From NCBI RefSeq assembly GCF_016745235.1, contig NZ_JAELVM010000001.1, positions 261,856 through 325,855 on the forward strand: 64,000 bases of DNA. The letters run 5' to 3'. The DNA is from Chryseobacterium endalhagicum (GTDB lineage: Bacteria > Bacteroidota > Bacteroidia > Flavobacteriales > Weeksellaceae). The position numbers and the translations under genes were made by a program. Of this stretch, positions 24,048 through 34,080 are shown one piece after another (the stretch's first letter is position 1; each line of letters begins with the position of its first letter). The notes beneath the pieces were generated by a model. That model made no database searches, was not told the origin of the DNA, and saw only the letters and a list, made by a program, of their open reading frames with translations.

Positions 24048-25805
24048 ATGAAAAAACAAGATACCTGGGGGATTGTTAAACGGCTGTTCTTTATCGGAAT
24101 GAAATTCCGTTCCTGGTTCATCCTTACCTTAATAATTTCCGTCATACTGTCCATAGTTTCTACCTACAGGCCTTATCTTACCATGGAAGTGGTGGATAAT
24201 GATATCACAAAGCTGCAGGATAAAGCCTTGATGATGAAGCATATCTACATTTTGGTGGGTTTGGTTTTTGCTGAAACTATTTTAAACTTTTTTCTGGTTT
24301 ATTTTTCCAACTATATTTCGCAGAACGTTATCCGTGATATCCGCGAGAGACTGTATGCAAAACTGATCTATTTCAGAACTTCATTCTTTGACAAAACACC
24401 GATCGGGCAGCTGGTAACGCGTGCGGTAGGTGATGTGGAAACTATTGCTACAGTGTATACGGACGGATTCCTGATGGTTTTCGGGGATATTCTGAGAATT
24501 ATATTTGTACTGATCATGATGTTCAGTACGAACGTTCACCTGAGTTATATTACCCTTGCAATTCTGCCTTTAATGGTAATGATTACAAGGTTTTTCCAGA
24601 AAAGACTGAAAAAAGCGTTCGGGGACGAAAGAAGCTGGACGGCCAATCAGAATTCATTTGTTCAGGAAAGACTGGCGGGAATGTCTATCATCCAGGTCTT
24701 CAACAGGCAGGAATCTGAGTTTAAAAGATTCGATGATATCAACATTACGCTGAAAGAAGCTTTATTGAGAACGGTTTTCATCTTCTCCCTGTTCTTTCCG
24801 GTGGTAGAACTTATATCTTCATTATTTATAGGATTTATCCTGTTTTATGGAGGGTATATCACCATCAGTGCGGGTGTTGTGATTGCATTTATCCAGTATA
24901 TATCAATGCTGATCCGTCCGTTGAGACAGATAGCCGACCGTTTCAATAATATCCAGCGAGGGATTGTAGGTGCTGAAAGGGTATTGGGTGTGATGGATGA
25001 AGACTATGCCATGCCGAATACCGGAACCGTGAAAAAAGATCACTTTGATGGTAAGATAGAATTTAAAAATGTCCATTTTGCCTACGATGAAAAGCAGGAC
25101 GTACTGAAAGGAATAGACTTTAAAGTAAATCCCGGGGAAACTGTAGCGATCGTGGGAGCAACCGGTGCCGGGAAATCTACCATTATCAGCCTGATCACAA
25201 GACTTTACGACATCAATTCCGGAAAGATCGTGATTGATGATGTTGATTTAAAAGATTACGAGCTTTACAATCTGAGAAGCCACATCGGAGTAGTACTGCA
25301 GGATGTATTCCTGTTCCACGGAAGTATTTTTGAAAACCTTGCTTTTGGAGATGAAAGCATTACGCTGGAAAAAATAAAAGCGGGAGCAAGAGAAATTGAA
25401 GTAGACCAGTTTATCGAGCAGCTTCCCGGAGGTTATGATTTTGTGGTCAGCGAAAGAGGTTCTTCTATTTCCTTAGGCCAGAGACAGTTATTGTCTTTCC
25501 TGAGAGCCTATTTATCCGATCCTAAAATCCTGATTCTGGATGAAGCGACTTCCTCCATCGATCATGAGAGTGAAAAGCTGATCCAGAGAGCAACGGAAAA
25601 AATTACCAAAAACAGAACTTCTATCATTATTGCCCACAGACTTTCAACGATTGAAAAAGCTGATAAAATTATTGTCATGGAACATGGTAAAATCGTAGAA
25701 GAAGGAAAACATCTGGAGCTTCTTGATCAGAACGGTTATTACGCTACTTTGTATAAAGCTCAGCTGAGACATGAAGTAGAGCTGGAAGAAGAGCAGAAAT
25801 CTTAA
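24048..25805 (+). CDS. ABC exporter, fused permease and ATPase
   Basis: A 585-residue half-transporter of the type IV (MsbA/LmrA-like) exporter class: six membrane helices in about residues 1-320, then the nucleotide-binding domain with Walker A GATGAGKST (about 371-379), signature SLGQRQLL (about 475) and Walker B ILILDEATSSID (about 493-504). It works as a homo- or heterodimer that moves lipids or drugs outward. No C39 peptidase domain is present, so it is not a bacteriocin-processing exporter. Monocistronic; ends at a bidirectional terminator. Confidence 0.94.
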   Translation: MKKQDTWGIVKRLFFIGMKFRSWFILTLIISVILSIVSTYRPYLTMEVVDNDITKLQDKALMMKHIYILVGLVFAETILNFFLVYFSNYISQNVIRDIRERLYAKLIYFRTSFFDKTPIGQLVTRAVGDVETIATVYTDGFLMVFGDILRIIFVLIMMFSTNVHLSYITLAILPLMVMITRFFQKRLKKAFGDERSWTANQNSFVQERLAGMSIIQVFNRQESEFKRFDDINITLKEALLRTVFIFSLFFPVVELISSLFIGFILFYGGYITISAGVVIAFIQYISMLIRPLRQIADRFNNIQRGIVGAERVLGVMDEDYAMPNTGTVKKDHFDGKIEFKNVHFAYDEKQDVLKGIDFKVNPGETVAIVGATGAGKSTIISLITRLYDINSGKIVIDDVDLKDYELYNLRSHIGVVLQDVFLFHGSIFENLAFGDESITLEKIKAGAREIEVDQFIEQLPGGYDFVVSERGSSISLGQRQLLSFLRAYLSDPKILILDEATSSIDHESEKLIQRATEKITKNRTSIIIAHRLSTIEKADKIIVMEHGKIVEEGKHLELLDQNGYYATLYKAQLRHEVELEEEQKS

Positions 25806-25822
25806 GCAGATCATACATATAA

Positions 25823-25859
25823 AAAACGGGAGCCTCATAAAATGAAGCTCCCGTTTTGT
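25823..25859. terminator. Bidirectional terminator between convergent genes
   Basis: AAAACGGGAGC pairs with GCTCCCGTTTT, with A- and T-runs on the two sides; it serves the ABC exporter and the secreted protease gene. Confidence 0.9.
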
Positions 25860-25871
25860 TAAGATGAATGT

Positions 25872-27656
25872 TTAGAATTTTAATTTCTTGTTGAGTACTT
25901 TTCCGTTTTCCAGCACAGCCGTTACCGTTAAAATGGTGTTTTTTTCATTCACCGGAAATCTGAATTCAGATGATTTGATATCTGTTCTGCTGGTAAGAAG
26001 TCTTCCCGATGCATCATAAATGTGAAGCGATGAAATTTTAACATCACTTTTTACATACACTGAATTTTCATTCTTAGTAATCACCGTAGCAATCGGCTGC
26101 ACTTCATTTTTCGCAGACAATAAAGCCCTGTTTTCAATGATGACGGAATAATCTTCTACCTGGCCGTATTTCGGAGTATAGCATGCGGTAACGGCTGTCC
26201 CGTTGAATTCACCGATAACTCTCATTCTTAGCGGAGTATTTTTCACCGCTGCTGCAGGAGGTGTTACCGCCGCTGTAGCTACAGAACCGTTGCTGATATT
26301 ACTTTGGTTAAGCACAAGCTCCGTAGTTTCATTGAACTGGCCGTCGTTGTTATAATCGATGTAAGCTTTTATAATATGGGCATTGCTGGTTCCCGGTGCC
26401 ACAGTAAGCGTTGTAGCGGTATTGGATGCAATTGTTGTTTTAGAAACGCCTGCACAGTAATTTCCTGTAAAGTTTTCGTAGAAATTATTGGCTGCCTGTT
26501 TGTAATTGGATGAATAATTATTAATGCTGGCAAATTTCACTGAAGTTACCCCGATATTGAAGCCTCCCGGATTAGTCATTGAAGTAGGAGCACAGGCTGC
26601 AGTTAACACAGAACTGTTGTTTGGTGTAGTTGAAGAGGCCACAGGGGAATTGATTAATGATTGCCTGTATTGCAGAAGCTGTGCGGTAGCTCTGTCAGCC
26701 TGACCTTGTGTAAACAGGTTTCTGAAACAGAAGGTATAGGCCATTACATTTCTTTCACCGCCTGCATACACCACACTGGTGCAAGGGTTGATCTGACCGG
26801 TTTGACACGTATAAGGAACGGATGAATGATAAAGACTTTTCATAGGCTCGGTATCACACACAAGATCTCCCTGCAGCGTACAGTCCGTATTGGTAGGACA
26901 GGCACCCGTAGAATCGCTGTAGCCTTCATGGGTATGGCGCAAACCAAGGGCATGCCCGAATTCATGGGCCAGCGTCTGTGCATTCACCGCGGAAGCACTG
27001 GTAGACATAAAAGAATAATCATTGCTGCCGCCAGGATAGTAGGCAAAACCGTTCAGCGTTCCTGAGTTGGAAGACAGTTTTTTAACTACATAGATATTGT
27101 AATATTTGCTGGTATCCCACATGCCTAAAGCGGTAATCTCAGAGGCAGTGACAGCATTGGTCGTATTATCATTATTTACGCCTCCGCTTACATATTTTGG
27201 AAGATGGGAAGCATTGATTCTGTTAATTCCGTTAGTAGGATTGCAGCTTGGATTTACTTTGGCGAAAACAAATTTCACGGGAAGGATGGCGCTGGTTCCG
27301 GACATTCCGCTGGATGAACTTCCTGAGAATACACCATTCGTGTAATTCACCCATGCAATGATGTCTGCATCAGATTTGTTATTGGTAGTTCCAATCGCGC
27401 TTCCGTCACCTACAACATGCACTACAACAGGAATTTCATAGACCTGGTTTTTGTTGAGGGTTTTGGAAAATTTTCCGCTTTTGATCAGGTTGGATATTTC
27501 CAGATTAAAAGCATCGTCCTGAGCTTTCTGTTCCGGGTACCGTTCATAATGTTTTCGCATCAGCTCATCGGTGCCGCACTCCTGGAATTCCGTCTTCTGT
27601 GCATAAAAATTGGAGCACAGAGCTCCGGACATTAATAAGAATAGTAGTTTTTTCAT
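25872..27656 (-). CDS. Secreted M43-type zinc metalloprotease with T9SS domain
   Basis: A 594-residue secreted protease. Signal peptide 1-19, propeptide, then a metzincin catalytic domain with His231-Glu232-xx-His235-xx-Gly-xx-His241 (HEFGHALGLRH) and a Met in NVMAYTF as Met-turn, as in the pappalysin-like M43 family. A GEVED-type domain follows (YIDYNNDGQFNE to GQVEDYSV, about 420-510), and the last 80 residues form a T9SS type A sorting domain with VNEKNTILTVTAVLENG. It should be exported and act on proteins outside the cell. It stands alone. Confidence 0.92.
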   Translation of the reverse strand: MKKLLFLLMSGALCSNFYAQKTEFQECGTDELMRKHYERYPEQKAQDDAFNLEISNLIKSGKFSKTLNKNQVYEIPVVVHVVGDGSAIGTTNNKSDADIIAWVNYTNGVFSGSSSSGMSGTSAILPVKFVFAKVNPSCNPTNGINRINASHLPKYVSGGVNNDNTTNAVTASEITALGMWDTSKYYNIYVVKKLSSNSGTLNGFAYYPGGSNDYSFMSTSASAVNAQTLAHEFGHALGLRHTHEGYSDSTGACPTNTDCTLQGDLVCDTEPMKSLYHSSVPYTCQTGQINPCTSVVYAGGERNVMAYTFCFRNLFTQGQADRATAQLLQYRQSLINSPVASSTTPNNSSVLTAACAPTSMTNPGGFNIGVTSVKFASINNYSSNYKQAANNFYENFTGNYCAGVSKTTIASNTATTLTVAPGTSNAHIIKAYIDYNNDGQFNETTELVLNQSNISNGSVATAAVTPPAAAVKNTPLRMRVIGEFNGTAVTACYTPKYGQVEDYSVIIENRALLSAKNEVQPIATVITKNENSVYVKSDVKISSLHIYDASGRLLTSRTDIKSSEFRFPVNEKNTILTVTAVLENGKVLNKKLKF

Positions 27657-27873
27657 AGTTTTTCATATTATATTTAGGTTGATTAAAAATAATAAAAAAA
27701 CAAATGAAATGCGATTATAGGTGTTTAATTTTCAATTTTTAATTGATTTTAAATCATTTTATTTGTTAAATAGTTTGAAATATGTGTGTTTGTTTTAAAA
27801 TGTAAAAATTTTTAATGTTTATTAGAATTATAGAAAATTATTTACATGAACTCATCCAATTAAGATGGACTAA

Positions 27874-28503
27874 TCAACTTGAAACTGACTGACTCATCTT
27901 TTTAAAACTGCAGAAAACGAAATTCTGAACCGTTCCGAATGGAGTGGTGTGGTCCCGGGTAAAACATTCTATCTTTCTGAAATCAGATTCAAATGTTCCG
28001 GATAATGAGGCCTCATCATATTGCTGAATATCCAGTCCGCTGCATTTTTTCGGGCCGTCCTTTGAAAAAGTTCCCAGAATCATAAATTTTGTGACACTTT
28101 TTGCTGCTGTTTCTTTATATTTTAAAATCTGCTCAGGAGTAGTCAGAAAATGAAAAGCCGCCCTGTCATGCCAGATATCATAAGTTTCCGAAGGTTCAAA
28201 AGCCGTAATATCCGAAATAATCCACTTTATTTTCCCGGCTTTTTCACCTAATCTTTTTTGTGCTTTTTCCAGAGCCTTGGCAGAAATATCAAGAACGGTA
28301 ATGTGTTCATAGCCTTCCTCAATAAGAAAATCAACAAGATGGCTGTCTCCACCGCCGATATCAATAATCCGGGCATCCTTTCCCAGTCCGGAAGCGTGAA
28401 TAAGCTCCAGCGATGTTTCCGGTTTCGCCTGGGTCCAGCTTACCTCGTCTGGATTTTTGGTTTCATATACCGTTTCCCAGTGTTTTTTATCCTGATCATT
28501 CAT
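27874..28503 (-). CDS. Class I SAM-dependent methyltransferase
   Basis: A 209-residue methyltransferase. Motif I is IIDIGGGDSHLVDFL (about 45-59), followed by ITVLDISAKALEKAQKRL and a motif IV-like DIWHDRAAFHFL. The HDRAAFHF stretch resembles thiopurine/TehB-like methyltransferases. Substrate unknown. It has a long AT-rich gap on either side and no clear partner. Confidence 0.9.
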   Translation of the reverse strand: MNDQDKKHWETVYETKNPDEVSWTQAKPETSLELIHASGLGKDARIIDIGGGDSHLVDFLIEEGYEHITVLDISAKALEKAQKRLGEKAGKIKWIISDITAFEPSETYDIWHDRAAFHFLTTPEQILKYKETAAKSVTKFMILGTFSKDGPKKCSGLDIQQYDEASLSGTFESDFRKIECFTRDHTTPFGTVQNFVFCSFKKMSQSVSS

Positions 28504-28996
28504 TTTTACTTGTTGTTTAATTCTTCAAATGTATTGATTATCGGTTAATTTTTTCTAATGGTTTTAGGGTAGATATCTGGTTGAAAATTTTGATTTTCCT
28601 GCGTCTTAAAAACAAAATATCTGAAAATATTTGAATTCTTTGTGCTGTTTCAACAAAATTTCCCTTGAATGGCTATAATAAACGATAGTAAAACAGTGTA
28701 TCAGAGAACTTTATGCAATTCTTTAAAAGACAGATCATTTTAGTTGCTTTTTTCAGAATTCATGGGCTTTTCAGCAATGTTTTGTACCCATTTATTTACA
28801 TCCGGAGTTATTTAATTTTTACTAAAAAATGTAAAATCTGTATAAAATCATTAAATTGAATAAAAAAATAGTATTTACATGGTGATTATATTGAAAAATT
28901 CACTAATTTTATTAAAAGTTTTGATCAGGCCCCGGATCATAAAGGGGGCGATGGTGTAAAGTTGATTTTTTTATAAACTAAAATTCCAAAATAGAA
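28504..28996. other. Gap without recognised gene
   Basis: AT-rich, no reading frame that I can support on either strand, no clear hairpin or repeat. It should hold the promoters of the two divergent flanking genes, but no good TAnnTTTG was found. Confidence 0.5.
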
Positions 28997-29209
28997 ATGA
29001 GCAATATACAAGATGAATTTGAAGTCTTTAAAGACGAGCTGAAGAAATTGAATATCGATGTGCAGAAAGTGGTAAAAGTAGGAAACGGAAGTATGGATTT
29101 TCACGAGGTTTTTTATAAGTCACCCAGATACGAAGATGTGAAAAGTGTGTATGTCCAGCGTCATAATCTGGATAGCATGATTGAGAAATTCAAAAAGGCT
29201 TACCACTAA
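28997..29209 (+). CDS. Small conserved-type protein of unknown function
   Basis: A 70-residue, highly charged cytoplasmic protein (DEFEVFKDELKKLNID ... HNLDSMIEKFKKAYH), mixed alpha/beta by eye. I do not recognise it. It is followed 4 bases later by an unusually strong terminator, so it is a real transcribed gene rather than a chance frame. Confidence 0.7.
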   Translation: MSNIQDEFEVFKDELKKLNIDVQKVVKVGNGSMDFHEVFYKSPRYEDVKSVYVQRHNLDSMIEKFKKAYH

Positions 29210-29213
29210 AAAT

Positions 29214-29254
29214 AAAACGGGGCGCCGCAGAGAATCTGCGGCGCCCCGTTTTTT
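29214..29254. terminator. GC-rich bidirectional terminator
   Basis: An 18-bp perfect stem (arms 29214-29231 and 29235-29252, loop GAA), with A- and T-runs at the ends. It separates the 70-residue gene from the permease gene on the other strand. Confidence 0.93.
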
Positions 29255-29265
29255 ATACATATTCA

Positions 29266-30558
29266 TTAATCTTTATCCAGTGTGGACGTTTCTTTCGTGT
29301 CCTTCATTCTGGCATAGACGATCAGTGAAAACAGGATGCAGCCTGTGATGTACCAGTAGAAATAACTTTCCGTTCCCGCCTGCTTGAACCAAAGCGCTAC
29401 ATATTCTGCAGTTCCCCCGAAAATAGCCACCGTAAGCGCATAAGGAAGACCCACGCCCAGAGCTCTGATCTCAGAAGGGAAAAGTTCCGCTTTTACAACC
29501 GCATTGATGGAAGTATAACCGCTCACAATGATCAGGGCTGCCATAATCAGAAAGAAGGCTGTCCACATTGAAGTGGTGGTACTTAAGGCCGTAAGAAGGG
29601 GAACTGTGAATAAAGTTCCCATAATTCCAAAGCCTAAAAGCAATGGTCTTCTTCCGACCCTGTCTGATAATGCCCCAAAAACAGGCTGCAGACAGGCAAA
29701 AATAAATAATGAAATGAATGATATCAGGGTAGACTGTTCTTTGGACAGATGCACAGTATTCACCAGGAATTTCTGCATATAAGTGGTGTAGGTATAAAAA
29801 GCTAGAGTTCCACCCAGCGTCAGTCCGATTACTGTAAGAAGAGCTTTAGGATGCTTCAGAAGTTCCGTAACGGTTCCTTTTTTCTTTTCGCTAAGCTCTT
29901 TTTTATTTTCAAATGCTTCAGTTTCGTGAAGATTGGCTCTTAAATATAAAGCGATCACGGAAAGCAGTGCTCCGATGACAAAAGGAATTCTCCAGCCCCA
30001 TTCTTCAAGCTGGGCTTCCGTTAAAAGAAGTTTCTGCAGAATCAGCTGTATTCCCAATGCAATCAGCTGACCTCCGATCAGGGTTACATACTGAAAGCTC
30101 GAATAAAATCCTCTTTTATCCTCAGATGCCATCTCGCTGAGGTACGTTGCAGAAACACCATACTCACCTCCAACGCTCAGTCCCTGTAATAATCTGGCAA
30201 TGAGCAGCAGGGCAGGAGCTAAAATTCCGATTGTTTTATAAGTAGGGGTCAGGGCAATCAGCAGAGATCCGAATGACATCAGCAGTACAGAAAGCGTCAT
30301 CGCTTTTTTTCTCCCGATCTTATCTGCAATACTTCCGAAGATCCAGCCCCCGATAGGCCGCATCAGAAAGCCCACGGCAAATATTCCCGCAGTGTTCATC
30401 AGCTGCGCGTTCAGATCAGAATCCGGGAAAAATGAGTTGGAAAAATAAATGGCAAAAGCAGCATAGGCATACCAGTCGTACCATTCTACGAGGTTTCCTA
30501 CCGAACCGCCTACGATCGCTTTGATCCTTTGAGCAGTTGTAATTTGAGTAGTATTCAT
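29266..30558 (-). CDS. MFS transporter, metabolite:H+ symporter (MHS) family
   Basis: A 430-residue permease with 12 predicted membrane helices. GSIADKIGRKKAMTLS (between helices 2 and 3) and LLQGLSVGGEYG are typical of the MHS/KgtP-like group that takes up dicarboxylates, alpha-ketoglutarate, citrate or betaines with protons. It is transcribed 21 bases behind the porin gene, which makes an outer-plus-inner-membrane uptake pair; a two-component system lies just upstream in the same direction. The actual substrate is not shown. Confidence 0.92.
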   Translation of the reverse strand: MNTTQITTAQRIKAIVGGSVGNLVEWYDWYAYAAFAIYFSNSFFPDSDLNAQLMNTAGIFAVGFLMRPIGGWIFGSIADKIGRKKAMTLSVLLMSFGSLLIALTPTYKTIGILAPALLLIARLLQGLSVGGEYGVSATYLSEMASEDKRGFYSSFQYVTLIGGQLIALGIQLILQKLLLTEAQLEEWGWRIPFVIGALLSVIALYLRANLHETEAFENKKELSEKKKGTVTELLKHPKALLTVIGLTLGGTLAFYTYTTYMQKFLVNTVHLSKEQSTLISFISLFIFACLQPVFGALSDRVGRRPLLLGFGIMGTLFTVPLLTALSTTTSMWTAFFLIMAALIIVSGYTSINAVVKAELFPSEIRALGVGLPYALTVAIFGGTAEYVALWFKQAGTESYFYWYITGCILFSLIVYARMKDTKETSTLDKD

Positions 30559-30579
30559 ATGGGTAATATATTAAATTTT

Positions 30580-31992
30580 TTAAAGTACGATTTGAAAAGA
30601 CAGTAAAAATTCACCTTTTCTGTCAAAAACTTTTTGAGATGCCGTGTCATAGAGCGGTCTGCTGCTGTACTGAGCGACAATTCTTGCATTCTGGCCATAC
30701 AGATAAAGATTGGCGCCGATATCATAATAGCTTCCGTTTTGGTTAAGCGCTTTCATATCTTTAAGCGCGTAATTGAAAAAAGGCTGGACCTTCAAAATCT
30801 TGCTGAATTTGGGAAGAACAAAACCCATCTGCGAAAACCATATATTTCCCGTTCCCATCAAAACCCTGTTGTTTCCGGCTCCTTCCAGTGCTCTTTGTCC
30901 TGTAAACAGAGGATCTGAGGTTCCCGGATTCAAAAGGCCGCTGATCCGCAGATAATCCGGACCATAGTTGTAACGGTAAAAAACGGAATATAAGGTCAGT
31001 CCCATCTCTTTGTTTTTATTTCCCAAAGGAAGCTCTGTATACACATCCGCTCCGAAAATACTGACATCATGAGATTCAAAATTGTTTTCAGTGGGCTGGC
31101 TTTGGGTAGCATCTTTATTGGTGTAAAAGCCTGCTCCCAGATTCAGAACTTTTTTGGCCGCTAAATTATTCCCCGGTAAAAATGAAGTTACCGTCGTTTC
31201 TTTATTGAAAAACTGATAGAAAGCATAGCCGGAGTAAGAAAGTTTTCCGCTTTGGTTATTGTCAACGGCTGGTCCTCCTACCGCAGGTTTCAGACTGGTG
31301 GCAAAAGGTTTGTTCACGCTGAAGCGGTAATTGATCCGATCCAGTTCCCCATGAACAAAAATTCCCAATTGTCTCGCAAACTGATCGGCCATTTCTATGG
31401 TTGGAAAATTAAAAACCGGAATATCACCTGCAAGCATTTTGGTGGTGCTCGCGTTGGTAAGCCTGCTGACACCATTCCAGGAGTGAAGCCCTGCCCCTAA
31501 ATAAAGGTTGTTCTTATTAGGTTTTCCGGTCTGAAAATCATTTCTGGGAATAATGGCGAGTTCATTATAGGCATCATGGAAAAAGAATGGAGATTTTTTT
31601 CCTGCTCCGTTGTTTCCTGTTCCCGTTCCGCCTCCGGAATTAAAACTCTGGTTATTGATTCCCATCTGTAAAAAAACAGAATAAAAAGGAGTCACCTGGC
31701 TTTGGATAATCAGCCTCATTCTTCTGATCCCGGCATCATACGTCTGGTTCTGCGGAACTCCATTGACCGCTGTTCCCGGATTATTATCAATACTGCGGAG
31801 CCATATCTGGCTGGAAATACCAAATTTCAGCCATTTGTCTCCCTTATCATTAAGGTTTATCCTGAGTTCTCCAATATCTAATGGATTTTTTTCAGAAGAC
31901 ACTTTTACAGTATCTTTTTTTATACTGATGCTATCCTGGCCATATACACACTGCATAGCTGTTACACTGAAAATAAGGAGTAGCTTTTTCAT
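30580..31992 (-). CDS. Outer membrane porin-like beta-barrel protein
   Basis: A 470-residue protein with signal peptide (1-18, ending CVYGQ), a region with WLKFGISSQIWLRSID typical of phosphate-selective-porin-like barrels, alternating strands and a C-terminal aromatic end (FLLSFQIVL). The start at 31992 is preferred to the upstream in-frame start at 32010, since it opens the signal peptide. It shares a direction with the two-component genes (102-base gap) and the MHS permease (21-base gap), pointing to a small-anion uptake route (inference). Confidence 0.85.
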   Translation of the reverse strand: MKKLLLIFSVTAMQCVYGQDSISIKKDTVKVSSEKNPLDIGELRINLNDKGDKWLKFGISSQIWLRSIDNNPGTAVNGVPQNQTYDAGIRRMRLIIQSQVTPFYSVFLQMGINNQSFNSGGGTGTGNNGAGKKSPFFFHDAYNELAIIPRNDFQTGKPNKNNLYLGAGLHSWNGVSRLTNASTTKMLAGDIPVFNFPTIEMADQFARQLGIFVHGELDRINYRFSVNKPFATSLKPAVGGPAVDNNQSGKLSYSGYAFYQFFNKETTVTSFLPGNNLAAKKVLNLGAGFYTNKDATQSQPTENNFESHDVSIFGADVYTELPLGNKNKEMGLTLYSVFYRYNYGPDYLRISGLLNPGTSDPLFTGQRALEGAGNNRVLMGTGNIWFSQMGFVLPKFSKILKVQPFFNYALKDMKALNQNGSYYDIGANLYLYGQNARIVAQYSSRPLYDTASQKVFDRKGEFLLSFQIVL

Positions 31993-32094
31993 TGGCGCTT
32001 TTATTTGCACCTAAACAAGAAATAAATTCTGAAGAAATTTTGAAGTTTACACAGAATTGATAATTTTAGTATTATCTTTTTGAAATACAGGGTT

Positions 32095-33363
32095 TTATTT
32101 TGTGAAATTAATTCTGATTGTATGCAGATTGTTCTCAAATTGATAGATGATTTCTGCCTCATAAATCTCCAAAATTTTCTTCACGAGTGCCAAACCGATC
32201 CCGATGGAGTTCTGATTGGGGTTTCCACGCTTAAATCTTTTGAATAAATCTTCAGCTGGAATAGTGGGCGGATTTCCGGTGTTTGAAATCTGAAAATAGC
32301 TTTCTGTAAGGATCACGGAGATCTTTCCGTTTTCTATATTGTGTCTTTTGGAATTATTGATGAGGTTATTGATCACAATGGTGGCCAGATTGGTATCCAG
32401 ATTAAGAAAAACATTTTCCTGAATATCTTTTGTTACCGTAAGATTCTGAATCTCAAAAATATCCTCAAAATACTGAAGTCTTTCATGCAGGAGTTCTGAA
32501 AAATTGATAAGATGAGAATCACTTTTTTCAAAATGTTCCAGTTTTGCCAGAAGAATAAGAGACTGATTGATAGAGGAAAGCCTGTCCAGTTCATCATTCA
32601 TCAGAGAAAGAGTAATAAGTTGATTCTCTGAAAGCTCACTGTCCATCAGAAGTTCTATTTTCCCTTTTATAGAAGCCAGCGGCGTCTGTAATTCGTGAGA
32701 AGTGTTCTCAGAAAGCTCTTCCAGCAAATTGTAATCCTTTTTGGAGCTTTCAGTCATTTTCAACAGGAATTTGTTGAGTGATTGAAATTCTTCAGTTTCC
32801 GTCGCCATAAGATCAATGGAATTCTTGTCCCGGAGGCTGAACTTCTTGATCTCATCAATCGCGTGGTAAAAAGGTTCCAGGATCTTTTTAGAAACCAGGA
32901 TACTCACAATAATGGTGAGAATAATAAGGAAAACCATGATCCATGCAATCACCATGATGATGCTCATCAGAAAGCTGTCTTCAATAATTGTAATATACCT
33001 TACGCTGGTAATGGCATATCTTTTCTGGTGAATGAGTGGGTACGTAGTTACCGTAATTTTATTGATATAAGACTGAATGCTTTTGTTCCAGATGTATTTT
33101 TCTTCAATAATTTTCTCCTTGATCTCTTTAGAATCCGAAGGAAGGATCTTCACCTGGGTCTGCCTGTGATGGAATTTTAAGTAATCGTAATCCGGATCTT
33201 TTTCCAGTTTATGGGTGACATAAGTATTCAGGTCCTCAAGTTTGAGAATGGCGGAACGCATCGTGGCTCTTTCAAAAGCAAAATACAGGATCCCAAAACC
33301 TGTGATGAGAACAAAAAATACCAATACGGTAAATGCCCGGGCAAAACGAAAGCTTAAATTCAT
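32095..33363 (-). CDS. Sensor histidine kinase
   Basis: A 422-residue membrane kinase: helices at about 11-30 and 132-156 enclose a 100-residue periplasmic sensor; a HAMP-like linker, the dimerisation helix with His223 in SHELQTPLA, and an ATPase domain with VINNLINNSKRHN (N box), and GIGLALVKKI (G box) follow. The F box is poorly visible. Its start overlaps the response regulator stop by 4 bases (ATGA), so both are made together. Confidence 0.95.
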   Translation of the reverse strand: MNLSFRFARAFTVLVFFVLITGFGILYFAFERATMRSAILKLEDLNTYVTHKLEKDPDYDYLKFHHRQTQVKILPSDSKEIKEKIIEEKYIWNKSIQSYINKITVTTYPLIHQKRYAITSVRYITIIEDSFLMSIIMVIAWIMVFLIILTIIVSILVSKKILEPFYHAIDEIKKFSLRDKNSIDLMATETEEFQSLNKFLLKMTESSKKDYNLLEELSENTSHELQTPLASIKGKIELLMDSELSENQLITLSLMNDELDRLSSINQSLILLAKLEHFEKSDSHLINFSELLHERLQYFEDIFEIQNLTVTKDIQENVFLNLDTNLATIVINNLINNSKRHNIENGKISVILTESYFQISNTGNPPTIPAEDLFKRFKRGNPNQNSIGIGLALVKKILEIYEAEIIYQFENNLHTIRINFTK

Positions 33364-34037
33364 TTGTCAATCCATTTATAGCCCAATCCGTAAACGGTCT
33401 GCAGATAATCTTTTCCACCCGCATCGATCACTTTTTTCCGTAAGTTTTTTAGATGCTGGTAGACGAAGTCCACATTGTCAATGCTGTAAGTGTAATCACC
33501 CCAAAGGTGGCTTGCGATGGCCTGCTTGGAAAGCATTCTGTTCTGATTGTTGATAAAATAGATCAGCAGGTTCAGTTCTTTTTTGGTCAGATTCAGCGGT
33601 CGGTCGTTGATCTTACATTCTTTGGATTCCAGATCGATCCGGATTTCGTTGAAGCTTAAAATACGGTTGGTTTCCGGAGTTTTTCTTCTGAGAACAGCTT
33701 TTATCCGGGAGTGAAGTTCCGGTAACGAAAACGGTTTTGTGATATAATCATCGGCGCCGTCGTCCAGTCCTGTCAGTTTTGTATCCAATGAATTTTTGGC
33801 AGAAACAATAATCACACTTGATCCGGGAGCATCATTTTTTATGTGTTTCAGGATGTCCAGACCGTTTCCATCAGGAAGCATCAGGTCCAGAAGAATACAG
33901 TCATATTCAAAAAGCTCGATCTTTTCCAGTGCTTCTTTTGCATCAGCAGCAACTTCACAGACGTAATCTTCTTTCTTAAGATAATCTGTGATGTTTGAGG
34001 CGAGATCCTTATGGTCTTCTATGATCAGAATTTTCAT
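33360..34037 (-). CDS. OmpR-family response regulator
   Basis: A 225-residue regulator: receiver domain (1-115) with acidic pocket IEDH, phospho-acceptor Asp51 in LLDLMLPDG, conserved Lys in ITKPFSLPEL, and a C-terminal winged helix (130-225) ending in VYGLGYKWID. It pairs with the overlapping histidine kinase and, by position, may control the porin and permease genes downstream. The -7 element TACTTTTG lies directly before the ATG. Confidence 0.95.
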   Translation of the reverse strand: MKILIIEDHKDLASNITDYLKKEDYVCEVAADAKEALEKIELFEYDCILLDLMLPDGNGLDILKHIKNDAPGSSVIIVSAKNSLDTKLTGLDDGADDYITKPFSLPELHSRIKAVLRRKTPETNRILSFNEIRIDLESKECKINDRPLNLTKKELNLLIYFINNQNRMLSKQAIASHLWGDYTYSIDNVDFVYQHLKNLRKKVIDAGGKDYLQTVYGLGYKWIDK

Positions 34038-34038
34038 A

Positions 34039-34046
34039 CAAAAGTA
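34039..34046 (-). promoter_or_regulatory. -7 promoter element at the response regulator start
   Basis: TACTTTTG on the minus strand ends one base before the ATG, so the transcript may be leaderless or nearly so. Confidence 0.4.
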
Positions 34047-34080
34047 TTAGTCCGGAATTATTCGGGGTTTAAAGATATAA

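Noticed and set aside
24048..25805. ABC exporter as transporter of the bacteriocin-like peptide
   Set aside because: It lacks the N-terminal C39 peptidase domain needed to cleave a double-glycine leader and is 9 kb away.
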